This document shows, piece after piece, positions 54,109 through 63,683 of a DNA stretch of 64,000 bases. Both the position numbers and the translations under genes were made by a program. Below the pieces are notes generated by a model. The model searched no databases. It worked only from the letters and a program-made list of their open reading frames with translations, and had not been told where the DNA came from. Every line of letters starts with the position of its first letter. The stretch's first letter is position 1. Source of the DNA: Candidatus Thorarchaeota archaeon (lineage in GTDB: Archaea > Asgardarchaeota > Thorarchaeia > Thorarchaeales > Thorarchaeaceae); assembly GCA_011364905.1 (NCBI GenBank), contig RDNZ01000002.1, positions 101,994-165,993 on the forward strand. Reading direction: 5' to 3'.

Positions 54109-54360
54109 TCATACGCGTATCATCTTCTCGACGACCGCAGTCTGAGTTTCTTTAATCCCTGGAATCTTGTGTATCTTCTGGACAGTGATTTCATAGAGTT
54201 CCTCAAGACTGTTAGTTTCCAAAAGGACAACTACATCATAATTTCCAGTGGTCACAGCAACGTTGGTGACCTCGTCAATCTTTTTGATCGATTCTACTAT
54301 CTCATCAGTTTTTCCAAGTTCAACGTCCATTAGAATATACGCGTGTATCTTGTCAGTCAT
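54109..54360 (-). CDS. Stand-alone Lrp/AsnC ligand-binding (RAM) domain
   Basis: 83 residues from ATG 54360, behind GGAGTAATTGATA. Beta-alpha-beta-beta-alpha-beta pattern of the amino-acid-binding domain of Lrp/AsnC regulators (AYILMDVELGK, then YDVVVLLETNSLEELYE), without a DNA-binding domain. It lies 22 bases after the DMT-RAM fusion gene and probably works with it. Confidence 0.85.
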   Translation of the reverse strand: MTDKIHAYILMDVELGKTDEIVESIKKIDEVTNVAVTTGNYDVVVLLETNSLEELYEITVQKIHKIPGIKETQTAVVEKMIRV

Positions 54361-54382
54361 TATCAATTACTCCATCTTTCAA

Positions 54383-55642
54383 TTAACTATACTCTTTCAT
54401 CACCACGAGAGTTTCAACGTCCTCAATCCCTTCAATCTTCTGGATTTTCTTTAGAATCAAGGAACGTGTCTTTGTCATGTTCCTACTCCTAACCTTAAGC
54501 ATATAGTCGTGAGGCCCTGCAAGAGCAGCCGCTGATTCTACACCTTTTATTTCGAACAGCTTAGGAAGCAAATCACCGGTCAAGGGTTTCACATGAATGA
54601 GCACAAGCGATCGGACATCTGAAGCCTCCAATGCAACAACCCCTATCACAACAAGGATTATGCCAAAAATCTTCAATGACCATAAAAACACATCAGCATC
54701 AATCACACCAAATGCACCAAGAAACAGGAAGTTACCTATCAAAGTCACAGGGATTCCAAGAACAACCGAAATCGATGATAGTGAGTTTACAACAGCCATT
54801 TTCCCTCGACCTAGGGCTCGTACATACATTACTATGGAAAGGAAAGCGGTGATGGAACCTCCCACCATATATCCCAATAATGGCATGAATTGAGTCAACA
54901 TCGATTGCCAAGAAGATTCGCTCATGAAGGGAAGAGCGAGAAAACTCATGACACTGTTTAGAATCAGCAATGTCCAGATTCTCATGTTCAATGAGTCAAC
55001 ATGAAGTCCCGGTGCGATTTCATATCGTTTTGTAAGTCTCTGATAGTAAGTCACTAGCGCCGAGGATACGTTTAGAGGAACTAGCACTATCAAAAGAGTA
55101 AGGGCATCAAAGCCACTTGGAGTTGCACCTACAAGCAAGACGCCAAACAGAATTGAGATGATTGATTGGACCTCAATAATTGTGGGTGTGTCTTTTTCTG
55201 CAAGCAGGTCGCCAATCAATAGGTAGATAATAACCAACTGACCGTAGGGAAGAACAGTGGATGCATCAGACGAGCCTGCTAGAAGATAATAGCACAAGAC
55301 TGAGATACCAGCAAAGACGCCTGCTATTAGAATGTAAACCATGGGTTTCTTAGGAAGTAATCGGAGTCTATCAAAGTCTGGATCAAGACTATATCCCAAG
55401 GACCGTTTTTTCCCGTTTATCGTGCGTTTTATACTCAGGAATATGAGTACGAGGAGGGTCACAACGAAGCTTGTCCATTGAGCTAGGAATCCGTAGGAGA
55501 GATAGTCGATATTCACCGTGTTTAGGGCAACAATATCGAAGGAAACAGAGAATGTTCGTAATACCCCTGAACCCAAAGCGAGTGAATAGAAAATCGTCGA
55601 TGCAGAACGACGACTAACAGGTCTCTCACTACGACTGCTCAC
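54383..55642 (-). CDS. DMT/EamA-like transporter fused to a RAM domain
   Basis: 419 residues. About ten membrane helices (residues 14-340) in the two-repeat pattern of drug/metabolite transporters. The last 72 residues (from LVLIHVKPLTGDLLPKLF) form a RAM domain like that of Lrp regulators, ending VETLVVMKEY. This would let the cytosolic level of a ligand, perhaps an amino acid, control transport (inference). GTG start behind GGGGGAT. Next to a stand-alone RAM gene. Confidence 0.8.
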   Translation of the reverse strand: MSSRSERPVSRRSASTIFYSLALGSGVLRTFSVSFDIVALNTVNIDYLSYGFLAQWTSFVVTLLVLIFLSIKRTINGKKRSLGYSLDPDFDRLRLLPKKPMVYILIAGVFAGISVLCYYLLAGSSDASTVLPYGQLVIIYLLIGDLLAEKDTPTIIEVQSIISILFGVLLVGATPSGFDALTLLIVLVPLNVSSALVTYYQRLTKRYEIAPGLHVDSLNMRIWTLLILNSVMSFLALPFMSESSWQSMLTQFMPLLGYMVGGSITAFLSIVMYVRALGRGKMAVVNSLSSISVVLGIPVTLIGNFLFLGAFGVIDADVFLWSLKIFGIILVVIGVVALEASDVRSLVLIHVKPLTGDLLPKLFEIKGVESAAALAGPHDYMLKVRSRNMTKTRSLILKKIQKIEGIEDVETLVVMKEYS

Positions 55643-55700
55643 TCATACTATCCCCCAACTCTAACCTAAACTGCGCTGCTATAATGGTATTCCGTGAATT

Positions 55701-56900
55701 CTATTCCTCTTCAGCTTCTTCTGCTGAATTTTCAATGATGGATTCAGGCGCTTCGGTTTTCTCTTCCTCAGCAGACTCACCGCTGGAAACTTCAGATTCT
55801 GATTCAACCTCAGTAGCGTCCTCTAGGGTTTCCTCTTCCTCTTGTTTCCGTGATCGTTTCTTTGGTCTCCTCTTCTTGTCATCGGTCACTTGTCGTTGAG
55901 CAAGAATGAATTCGTCAAAGGTGAGCCGCTTTCCTGACTGAAGTTTCTCAACTGCCTCTTCTGCGCGTTCGCGTTCTTGGGCCTTTTGATAGTCGCGCAT
56001 CTCTTGCCGTTCAATATCACGTTTTTCGACCGTGACTTTCCTTAGTTTTCCCTGAATCTCCTCTATTTGCGTACGAAATTCCTTGAGCTTGGCTTCGCCC
56101 TCTTTGACTTTCTTCAACCATTCAACGAAGTTCTTGTGTGCTGTGTCAGCTGACTTCTTGTACTCCTCAAGCTGAGGACGTATCCGCACCACCTCTTGAT
56201 GATGAATCTGTGACTGCTCAGAAAGCTCGATGACCTTCTCATGAGCTTCTGAAGCCTCTTCCTTGAGTTTTCTTGCAAGTCTTCGGAGCTCGCTAATTCG
56301 GTCCTGCTTTTCTTTCTCTTGGCCAATTTTAACAAGCTTGGTTTCAATCTTGGCGATTTCCTCGACAATAGCTAACTCTTCATCTCTTGTAAGCTGATCA
56401 GTCTGTTGTCGCCACTCCAGTTCTTCAACTCGACGCATCATTCTACGTTGGTCAGTTGAGGGACTTCCAACAAGGTTGCTACGCAATTCGCGAATTTCAT
56501 CATAAACACTCTTCAATTGAGCATGAATAGCAGTCCTTCGCTCTTTGGCTTCCGAGATATCTTTGTTTATCGCATCACGAGCTTCGCGCTCTGCCTTTAC
56601 GGATTCAATGAGCCCTCGCACTTCCTTATTGTGGTCGTCTCGAATTGTTTTGTATTCCCTCATTTTATCCCGGTCGCGTCTGAGAACCTCAAGTTCGTCC
56701 CGAGCTTGTATTTTGAGTTCCCGGAGCTTTGTCCTCAGGAATTCAACATCTTCTGGTTTGGCTTCTGCAGCTTCAGTCAAAGGTAATTCTGTCCTTAGAA
56801 TTTCGTTTTGCAGGTCCTGCATAGCAGGACGGATTTCGTTCACCCAAACGGGTGTAAGATAGACCTCAATCGAAAAGAGCCTTCTTAAAAGGTTTCGCAT
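55701..56900 (-). CDS. Archaeal coiled-coil protein
   Basis: About 399 residues from ATG 56900 (MRNLLRRLF); ATG 56825 is also possible, and the frame extends upstream over the end of rimK. A nearly continuous coiled coil (about 30-330, with ERDKMREYKTIRDDHNKEV-type heptads) is followed by a basic patch and an acidic tail. It resembles the large archaeal coiled-coil family (COG1340-like), whose function is unclear. It follows the RimK gene by 7 bases. Confidence 0.8.
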   Translation of the reverse strand: MRNLLRRLFSIEVYLTPVWVNEIRPAMQDLQNEILRTELPLTEAAEAKPEDVEFLRTKLRELKIQARDELEVLRRDRDKMREYKTIRDDHNKEVRGLIESVKAEREARDAINKDISEAKERRTAIHAQLKSVYDEIRELRSNLVGSPSTDQRRMMRRVEELEWRQQTDQLTRDEELAIVEEIAKIETKLVKIGQEKEKQDRISELRRLARKLKEEASEAHEKVIELSEQSQIHHQEVVRIRPQLEEYKKSADTAHKNFVEWLKKVKEGEAKLKEFRTQIEEIQGKLRKVTVEKRDIERQEMRDYQKAQERERAEEAVEKLQSGKRLTFDEFILAQRQVTDDKKRRPKKRSRKQEEEETLEDATEVESESEVSSGESAEEEKTEAPESIIENSAEEAEEE

Positions 56901-56907
56901 GGAACGC

Positions 56908-57807
56908 CTAAATTTGACCAAACTCGTATGCAATACGCTCGGATATATCGAAATCGGTAACCTGCTGCAAGCCAGCCCAGCCTGGAGTTGCGTTGAGCTC
57001 CAAAATCCAGAGGTTTCCTTCCATATCGGGTATGATATCAACACCTACCAAGTTTCCTTTAACTGAGCTTGCAGCCTTCACTGATAGTTCACTAACATCT
57101 ATGGTATTCCTTCGTGGAATGCCTCCGCAATGTATGTTGGTGGTGATCCCCTCGCCTCCCACTCTCTGCATTGTTGCAAGAACCTCATTATTAAGCACAA
57201 GTGCGCGTATATCGAATCCCGGACTTCTTACATATTCCTGAAGAAGGTAGGCACCCTTTCCAAACATCTGACTATGGAACTTCAAATAATCATAGATGTT
57301 GTCAATATCAAATTCTCGTTCAATTAATTGCACGCCGAGGCCGCCGAATCCCGTTATAGGTTTCAGAACACAAGGGTAGTGCGTCTGAACAAACCTTGCA
57401 GCATCGTCAATTGACTCAGTGATGAGTGTCCTTGGAACGGGAAGGCCTGCGGATATTAGCCGACGCATTGTTTCTGCCTTGTTTCTCATCAGAAGAATCG
57501 AAGACACAGAGTTGATTACTCTAACACCCATTTCAGTTAGTGCTGAGAGGAGACCGACGCGATTGAAGAAGGCGCCAATATCATTTGCGCCTAGGTCTAA
57601 AACAATGAGAAGGTCCAATGATGACAAATCAACTCCGTTCATGGAGATTTCGTGTTTGCTTGTAGCGCCTTTTCTCGATACCTTCCAAGGTATGACCTGA
57701 ATGGCATCAATACCAAGCTTGCGAAAAGACTCCTCAAGACCCTGAGCCCGTCGAGAGAGAGGATCTGATGAAAACAAACCAACCTTTGACACATGTTTCG
57801 GACTCAA
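56908..57807 (-). CDS. rimK: RimK-family ATP-grasp ligase
   Basis: 299 residues. ATP-grasp features: VLKPITGFGGLGVQLI, YLLQEYV and LWILELNATPGW with the metal-binding Glu and Asn. Family members ligate glutamate or other amino acids to a protein or cofactor (RimK, LysX, MptN); substrate not determined. TTG start at 57807. Divergent from the 129-residue gene. Confidence 0.9.
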   Translation of the reverse strand: MSPKHVSKVGLFSSDPLSRRAQGLEESFRKLGIDAIQVIPWKVSRKGATSKHEISMNGVDLSSLDLLIVLDLGANDIGAFFNRVGLLSALTEMGVRVINSVSSILLMRNKAETMRRLISAGLPVPRTLITESIDDAARFVQTHYPCVLKPITGFGGLGVQLIEREFDIDNIYDYLKFHSQMFGKGAYLLQEYVRSPGFDIRALVLNNEVLATMQRVGGEGITTNIHCGGIPRRNTIDVSELSVKAASSVKGNLVGVDIIPDMEGNLWILELNATPGWAGLQQVTDFDISERIAYEFGQI

Positions 57808-57886
57808 ACTTATCGCTCCATGTAGGAATCAATCAATTCATACCCATAACGACTAGCTTTTATGTTCTCTTAATTCTGACGAGCTT

Positions 57887-58276
57887 ATGAAATTGTTTTC
57901 TGGGGAAGAGCTTGAGATTATCAACAAAGAACTTCTGGGAAAGACTGGCCACTATTTGATTGCTTTTCGAAACAAGCACGGTCCTACTCTTCTCAAGAAA
58001 CTCTGGATAGAGATGTTGGAATCAATGGGGACACCAGTGAAATGTCTGAGTTGGTGGTCGGGCACAGGTAACATAGGGCTTTTAGAGTGTGAAACAGAGA
58101 GCGGTCTATTTGTGTTTGGGCAATGGGTTCTTGATGAAAAGGAAGAACTACTCAATGTCATGAAGCTTGACGAGGATGAGGTAAGCAGCATCCGCGACGG
58201 TTTTGATGCTGGAACCGTGACCTCTTCTGCGATGAGGGCACTCCGAATTGGGGAGTCAGGTGGAGATAAGGAATAA
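57887..58276 (+). CDS. Small hypothetical protein
   Basis: 129 residues, soluble, alpha/beta; central block PVKCLSWWSGTGNIGLLECETESGLFVFGQW. No family recognised. AGCTTTTATGTT (57855-57866) is a TATA-like box about 28 bases before the ATG, and there is no ribosome site, so the mRNA is probably leaderless. Confidence 0.65.
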   Translation: MKLFSGEELEIINKELLGKTGHYLIAFRNKHGPTLLKKLWIEMLESMGTPVKCLSWWSGTGNIGLLECETESGLFVFGQWVLDEKEELLNVMKLDEDEVSSIRDGFDAGTVTSSAMRALRIGESGGDKE

Positions 58277-58282
58277 ATCAAT

Positions 58283-60115
58283 CTAATCAACAGTCAGGGT
58301 CTTGGACAAATTCCTTGGTAAATCAGGATTTATACCGAGGTCGACTGAGAGATAATAGCTAAGCAACTGAAGTGGTATCACATCCAGAATTGGATTGATA
58401 AGCACATCTGATTTTGGCACCACCAAGTAATCTTGCTTGTTGACAACGTATGGCTGAAGAGATTCCTCATATTCTCCAATGATGATTGTGCGGCCATGCC
58501 TTGCCTTGACTTCATTGATATGATTAATCACCATCCAACTGTCCTCAGTTGTTGTGACAAATATGACCGGATAGTTGTCAGTGACGATACTGAGCGGGCC
58601 ATGTTTGAACTCAGATGAGTACATACCTTCACAGTGGCAGTAACAGATCTCCTTGATCTTTAATGCGCCTTCGCGGGCTACGCCATCTGTAAAACCATAA
58701 CCCAGACAATATAGGTCTTTGACATCAACCAACGTTCGAGCGAGTGTTCTTGCCAGAATGCCAGTTCTATCTATTGTAGTTTGAGTCAATGAAGGCAAGT
58801 CAGTCCTAAGTCGTTTGATGAAGGACTTCGCTTCTGATGGGTCAATGTGTCCATTACGTTCTCCAAGCCTTGCCGCAAGATAGGCAAAGATTATGCTTTG
58901 TGAAAAGTAGGTCTTTGTTGCGGGAACAGAAACCTCATAGCCACAAGCCATGGGGATATATGAATCAGCTTGGAACATCAGAGTACTACCAATCACATTC
59001 AGAATGCCAAGAGATTTCCCCAGATCTTTCTTTTTTATCATGTTTAAAACATTCAGGACGTCTTTCGTTTCGCCGCTTTGCGAAACCAAGATACTAAGGC
59101 ATTCGTCATTCAGCGTATCGCCATACATGGACTGGAACTGACCGCCAATGGCATGAAGCATTGGAAGTCCGGCAAGTCGATTGAAAAAGTAAGCACCAAC
59201 AATACTTGCATTATATGATGATCCACAAGCAACAATGTAGTGCCTTGAAGCGTTTTCAAGAAGATTGAGCCACTCCTCACTCTTGGGCCTATCTAGGAGT
59301 CCGATGACATCCTGTGCGATTTTTGGCTGCTCGTTTATCTCCTTTAGCATAAAATGGGGGTAGCCGCCTTTCTCCGCTGCTCTAGCGTCCACGTTTGATA
59401 TCTGAGGACTTCTCTCGAGCTGCTTGCCATCAGCAATTCGATATACTTTCACATCATTGTGGGTGAGGACAAGCATTTCTCCGTCCGCCAGATAGACCAC
59501 ATTATTTGTTAAGGGCAAGACTGAAGGAAGATCACTCGAAACAATAGTAGCATCTGCTGCAACGCCAGCTACTAGAGACGAGCCCATTTTTACTGCATAG
59601 ATTTCCGGTTCATCAGCTCTTCCAACAGCATAGGCATATGCTCCCTTGAGGTCTTGCGCCGAAAGTCTGACAGCTTCAAACATGTCACCTGTTTCTTCAT
59701 AATACTTGTCCACTGCATGAACACAGAGCTCACCATCATTCTCGGATCTTACAACATGACCCGCTTCGATGAGTTCAGCCTTGTATTCAAAGTAGTTGTG
59801 GAGATTGCCATTATGCGCACCATAGAATACTTCTTGACAGCCAAAGTGAGGTTGTGCGTTCACCTTCGTTGGTGCGCCATAGGTTGCCCATCTCAACTGA
59901 GCGATTCCACGATCGCCTTTCATAGTAGAAAGACCAAGAAGTCTGTTTACTTCATCGATCGTACCAACATCTTTTCGAAGATCCACCTTGTTATTGCGGA
60001 CAGCAGCAACTCCTACACTATCATACCCTCTGTATGTAAGCTTTCTACTGCATTTTACTAAAAGCTCACCTATATTGTCACTTTTTTCTGTGACTATCCC
60101 AGTGATGCCGCACAT
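58283..60115 (-). CDS. glmS: Glucosamine-fructose-6-phosphate aminotransferase
   Basis: 610 residues, full length. It makes glucosamine-6-phosphate from fructose-6-phosphate and glutamine. N-terminal glutaminase with catalytic Cys2 (MCGITGIV), LRWATYG and HNGNLHNY. Two SIS domains follow (ACGSSYNAS and SQSGETKDVL), and the C-terminus is NLSKTLTVD with the usual KxxTV-type end. The glutaminase reads ENDGE where SETDTE is common. Supplies amino sugars for surface glycans. Confidence 0.95.
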   Translation of the reverse strand: MCGITGIVTEKSDNIGELLVKCSRKLTYRGYDSVGVAAVRNNKVDLRKDVGTIDEVNRLLGLSTMKGDRGIAQLRWATYGAPTKVNAQPHFGCQEVFYGAHNGNLHNYFEYKAELIEAGHVVRSENDGELCVHAVDKYYEETGDMFEAVRLSAQDLKGAYAYAVGRADEPEIYAVKMGSSLVAGVAADATIVSSDLPSVLPLTNNVVYLADGEMLVLTHNDVKVYRIADGKQLERSPQISNVDARAAEKGGYPHFMLKEINEQPKIAQDVIGLLDRPKSEEWLNLLENASRHYIVACGSSYNASIVGAYFFNRLAGLPMLHAIGGQFQSMYGDTLNDECLSILVSQSGETKDVLNVLNMIKKKDLGKSLGILNVIGSTLMFQADSYIPMACGYEVSVPATKTYFSQSIIFAYLAARLGERNGHIDPSEAKSFIKRLRTDLPSLTQTTIDRTGILARTLARTLVDVKDLYCLGYGFTDGVAREGALKIKEICYCHCEGMYSSEFKHGPLSIVTDNYPVIFVTTTEDSWMVINHINEVKARHGRTIIIGEYEESLQPYVVNKQDYLVVPKSDVLINPILDVIPLQLLSYYLSVDLGINPDLPRNLSKTLTVD

Positions 60116-60255
60116 CGTGGCAAAGCTGAATTGTTCTTTAATTAAGAGTTGTGTACGGGAAAAAAGTGCACGAATATTGCGATAGAAAAATCAGAGGCGA
60201 AGCAATTATATCACCGATTACAGATGATTGAGAGAGAGAGAAGAGAGGACGCGGT

Positions 60256-60963
60256 ATGGGTCGACAGAAAAGAATGGCATTGCTCTTGCATCCGTTCCGG
60301 AGGGAACTATATCAGGTGCTCTGCGAGAATCCTGGGACATACCTCCTTGAGTTAGTCGATATTCTGTCATCCCCTCTTGGAACTCTTACTTGGCACTTGC
60401 GGATTCTTGAACGCGAAGGTCTTGTGAAATCTCTCAAGTTTGCTGGAAAGAGGTTATACTATCCAAGGATGTTAAGATCCCAGGAGGCGGAGATGGCATA
60501 TCTCACCATGAGAAGCGATACTGCGCAGAAGATCTTTGCTTTCGTCGTCAATAATGAAGGATGCTATCAAGAACAGATGGCTGAGAGTCTCGGGGTTCAT
60601 CACGACACTGTACGTTGGCACATTTCAAGAATGGAAGAGGTTGGCCTAATCAAGGTGGTACGTGAAGGAAGGAAAAAACGGCACTATCTAGATGAATTAG
60701 GGAACCTACTAATGCGAGGAAGTCTAAATACAATTACAGAAGCATATGTGATGTTTTTAATGGAGAAGCTTGAGGACGGTTGCCTCAATCCGGAGATTCG
60801 AGAGTCAACACCGGATCATGTCACTATTCGTATTGATTGCCCGGAACGAGGAAAGGACTGTTTCATAACTATCAACCTGACTGACTGGGAGTTTCAGTTC
60901 ATTGATGATGAAGAGTCTGAAACGTCGATCCATCAAGAAAAAGTAGAAGCACGAGAGAGTTAG
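60256..60963 (+). CDS. Tandem winged-helix transcription regulator
   Basis: 235 residues. Two ArsR/MarR-like winged helices: about 10-70 (LVDILSSPLGTLTWHLRILEREGLV) and about 90-150 (QMAESLGVHHDTVRWHISRMEEVGLI). An acidic C-terminal domain follows with several Cys. Likely DNA-binding repressor or activator, target unknown. ATG start behind GAGGACGCGGT. Divergent from glmS; its stop overlaps the convergent roadblock gene. Confidence 0.85.
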   Translation: MGRQKRMALLLHPFRRELYQVLCENPGTYLLELVDILSSPLGTLTWHLRILEREGLVKSLKFAGKRLYYPRMLRSQEAEMAYLTMRSDTAQKIFAFVVNNEGCYQEQMAESLGVHHDTVRWHISRMEEVGLIKVVREGRKKRHYLDELGNLLMRGSLNTITEAYVMFLMEKLEDGCLNPEIRESTPDHVTIRIDCPERGKDCFITINLTDWEFQFIDDEESETSIHQEKVEARES

Positions 60964-61724
60964 ACAGCTCCTTCAATAATCAACCGAACTTTCTCGGAAA
61001 TTTCATTCGGATTAGGACCAGGACAAACAACGGCCAATAGACGCGTTTCATCGACCTTCATAATAACGAGTCTTAGTCCTGCAGTGTCAATTGATATCGA
61101 GTCAGTTACCTCCGAATAAGTCAAGCCATTCGCGAAGAGAGACCCTATCATTGCAGCCACCTCCACTTCATCCTTGAAGCCGACTGAACCAAGAGGCAAT
61201 CCTTCTGCAGTCAATATTACACCTTGCGTCACTTCAGGAATCTCTTCAACGATTCTACCTAGAATTGTCTGTTTTCCAAATGCACTTGTAGAACCCATAA
61301 CAAGTTCCATCCTTGTCGCAAGGGATTGAAAAGATGGAATAAAGGATTCAAGATGCAATCCCGCATCATCTGCCCTTGAAATCACGATTATCAAATGATA
61401 ATGCGGCTGAACAATTGTGACAACTCTTTCGATACTTGTAGTATGGACAAGATAAGTGGGACCTGTTTTTTTCAGCAGTTGTAAGGCTGATGCGCCACCC
61501 CATACGAGCGCAGAAGAAACAGTTGCTATTACACGAGAATCAATCTCGCCACCTCTTGCTACAGCAGCAACCACAACTCCTTCCTTGGTGCATAAAATAG
61601 CACTCTTTACAGAACGATGTACCTTAAGGGTTTCTTCAAGAAGTGTAGCTACCTCTCCGAGTGTTTCTCCTGGCATAGCGTCAACCAGCAAGTTCTTTCT
61701 TGGAGTTCTGTCAGGATTCCGCAT
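60960..61724 (-). CDS. Double roadblock/LC7-domain protein
   Basis: 254 residues. Two copies of the roadblock/LC7 fold: about residues 20-120 (SAILCTKEGVVVAAV, then LIIVISRAD) and about 145-250 (GVILTAEGLPLGSV, then LLAVVCPGP). Roadblock proteins partner small GTPases in Asgard archaea, bacteria and eukaryotes. ATG start. Divergent from the BMP-type gene. It could bind a Ras-like GTPase or the pseudo-GTPase of this window; this is inference. Confidence 0.75.
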   Translation of the reverse strand: MRNPDRTPRKNLLVDAMPGETLGEVATLLEETLKVHRSVKSAILCTKEGVVVAAVARGGEIDSRVIATVSSALVWGGASALQLLKKTGPTYLVHTTSIERVVTIVQPHYHLIIVISRADDAGLHLESFIPSFQSLATRMELVMGSTSAFGKQTILGRIVEEIPEVTQGVILTAEGLPLGSVGFKDEVEVAAMIGSLFANGLTYSEVTDSISIDTAGLRLVIMKVDETRLLAVVCPGPNPNEISEKVRLIIEGAV

Positions 61725-61836
61725 TTATAACTGATGCTCTTCAGCCTTAATACCTCAGATGCGTCTTTCGTCTCAGAGCAACAAGTTTAAATCGATGGTC
61801 CAAAGCATCGAGTTTATCGACCATGGAGGCATAATT

Positions 61837-62964
61837 TTGAGCTCAAGGTCAGGCGTAGTTGCATCCGTAATAATCGTGATCGTAGTGTTTTCCGCTGTTG
61901 GCGGTTACGTGTTCTTGACAAATCAATATGTTCCATCTAATATTGCGGTCGTTGTGGTCAATCCCGGTTTTGGTGACAGGAGTATGGCTGACCAGGCATA
62001 TGAAGGACTCCATCTAGTGGATGTTGTTGTCAGTTATGATATCAGAGTGGCAGCAGATCTTACAGACTTACAGAGCACCATGGAGAGCATCGCACAAAGA
62101 GCAAACCACGACCTCATTCTTGTCATAGGCACGGAGGTTGGCTTAAGGGATGTAGTCATCACTGTTGCCAATGAATATCCCAATCAGAAATTTGGATTCG
62201 TTGGTGGTTTTGTCAATCTACCAAATGTGGCTTCAGCAACTTTTGCGTATAATGAAGCTTCGTTTCTTGCAGGTGCACTTGCAGCTCATCTAGCCGTCGA
62301 AAATGTCAATCGAACTGGAGTGGTTGGTATAATTGGTTCAGTAGCCGCAGATTCCACAGTAGCGGAGATGATTAGTGGATTTCTCGATGGGATTGATTAT
62401 GCAAACCAAACCCTAGGAGAGGTTAAGCTTCTTCCAACTGAATATGTAAACTCATACAACGATTCAGAAACAGCAAGGACACTTGCACAGAATATGTGGA
62501 ACCCTGAGATCGGTAATGCATCCGTCATCTTTGCTCCTGTACGCGCTAGTATCATGGGAATTCGAGCAGCGATGGAATATGCCAATCTGACATGGTTCTG
62601 TAATACAACGAATCGCGAACCTTTTGTGATTGGAGCAGAGGCAGATCAGAGATACTTAGGTAATCCAGATATTGAGGTTTTAAATGGTCCATCATGGTTG
62701 GTGACTAGTATTGTACCTCGCTCAGATTTGGCAGTTTATCGTATGATTAACGCGACCCTCTGGGGTGACTTTTTGGGAGACAGGAATTATGCAAGTGTTC
62801 CTCTAGGTGAAAACGCCAATGAAGGTGGCAATTTAGCAAATGATGGAATAGGTCTTGCAGATCTACTGGAATTCCAGAATCCATTTTGGGTCACTAATAC
62901 AATGGTCAATATGACTAGGGACTACCGTCTAATGATAATAAACGGTTCAATTACTCTGCCTTAG
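61837..62964 (+). CDS. BMP/PnrA-type substrate-binding protein
   Basis: 375 residues from TTG 61837, which is 6 bases after GGAGGC; the frame is open upstream to 61759 without support. An N-terminal hydrophobic segment (VVASVIIVIVVFSAVGGYVF) anchors or exports it. The remainder matches the basic membrane protein (Med/PnrA) fold, with GFGDRSMADQAYEGL, PNQKFGFVGG, NEASFLAGALAA and VGIIGS. Such proteins bind nucleosides for ABC import. No transporter subunits adjoin it. Confidence 0.85.
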   Translation: MSSRSGVVASVIIVIVVFSAVGGYVFLTNQYVPSNIAVVVVNPGFGDRSMADQAYEGLHLVDVVVSYDIRVAADLTDLQSTMESIAQRANHDLILVIGTEVGLRDVVITVANEYPNQKFGFVGGFVNLPNVASATFAYNEASFLAGALAAHLAVENVNRTGVVGIIGSVAADSTVAEMISGFLDGIDYANQTLGEVKLLPTEYVNSYNDSETARTLAQNMWNPEIGNASVIFAPVRASIMGIRAAMEYANLTWFCNTTNREPFVIGAEADQRYLGNPDIEVLNGPSWLVTSIVPRSDLAVYRMINATLWGDFLGDRNYASVPLGENANEGGNLANDGIGLADLLEFQNPFWVTNTMVNMTRDYRLMIINGSITLP

Positions 62965-63040
62965 TTAAACGGTTATGTTGGGGGCGAAAAACCCCCATCT
63001 GTTCTCTTTTTTCAAATATCAAACTCACGAGGGATCGAGT

Positions 63041-63682
63041 GTGGAAATTTCCGAAGAAATAATTGCATTGGCAAAGATAGGCGAAACTCTGAAACGAATT
63101 GTGAGAAGTGGGTGGACGATTGCTGGTCTTCAGAATTTAAGACTAGAGTCTGTTGGAGACCACTCGTTTGGCACTATCTTAATCTCCTTGTTAATCTCCA
63201 AAACGCTCCTTGATGAAGGAGAACAGGTTGACCTTGATAGAGTTGTAGCGTTGGCTGCAGTTCATGACATTCCTGAATCGGTAACATCTGACATTCCAAG
63301 AATCGCAGGTGAATACGGAGGTAATTTGCTTCGAGAGAGCAAGCGCAAGACTGAGAAGAAAGTGATTAAGCAGATTTCGAAGGAGTGCAAGAGCTTTGAG
63401 GAGTGGTTGAGGAGCCTATGGGAATCTTTTGAGAATGAGATGAGTCTTGAGGTGCGCATCGTATTAGGGTCAGATATTATCGATATGCTTGTTCACGCAA
63501 ATGCGCTAGAAGTGTCAGGAGTCTCCCCAGCCATATTGGATCGGTTCTTTGTTAATAGTCATCTATCGGTCAGGAAACTTGAGCTGAAAATCATTGAGAA
63601 AATCTTCTGGTATCTTTATGGTGAACATACTAGAAGTGCTGAGAAACTTGGGATTGAATTAGTACCAATAGGTGAGAAATAG
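63041..63682 (+). CDS. HD-domain phosphohydrolase (YfbR/HDDC2-like)
   Basis: 213 residues from GTG 63041, behind GAGGGATC; the frame is open to 62975. HD metal motifs: ESVGDHSFG, AAVHDIPES and LGSDIIDM. The family includes 5'-deoxynucleotidases. Substrate not determined. Convergent with the DUF99-like gene, 1 base apart. Confidence 0.85.
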   Translation: MEISEEIIALAKIGETLKRIVRSGWTIAGLQNLRLESVGDHSFGTILISLLISKTLLDEGEQVDLDRVVALAAVHDIPESVTSDIPRIAGEYGGNLLRESKRKTEKKVIKQISKECKSFEEWLRSLWESFENEMSLEVRIVLGSDIIDMLVHANALEVSGVSPAILDRFFVNSHLSVRKLELKIIEKIFWYLYGEHTRSAEKLGIELVPIGEK

Positions 63683-63683
63683 G

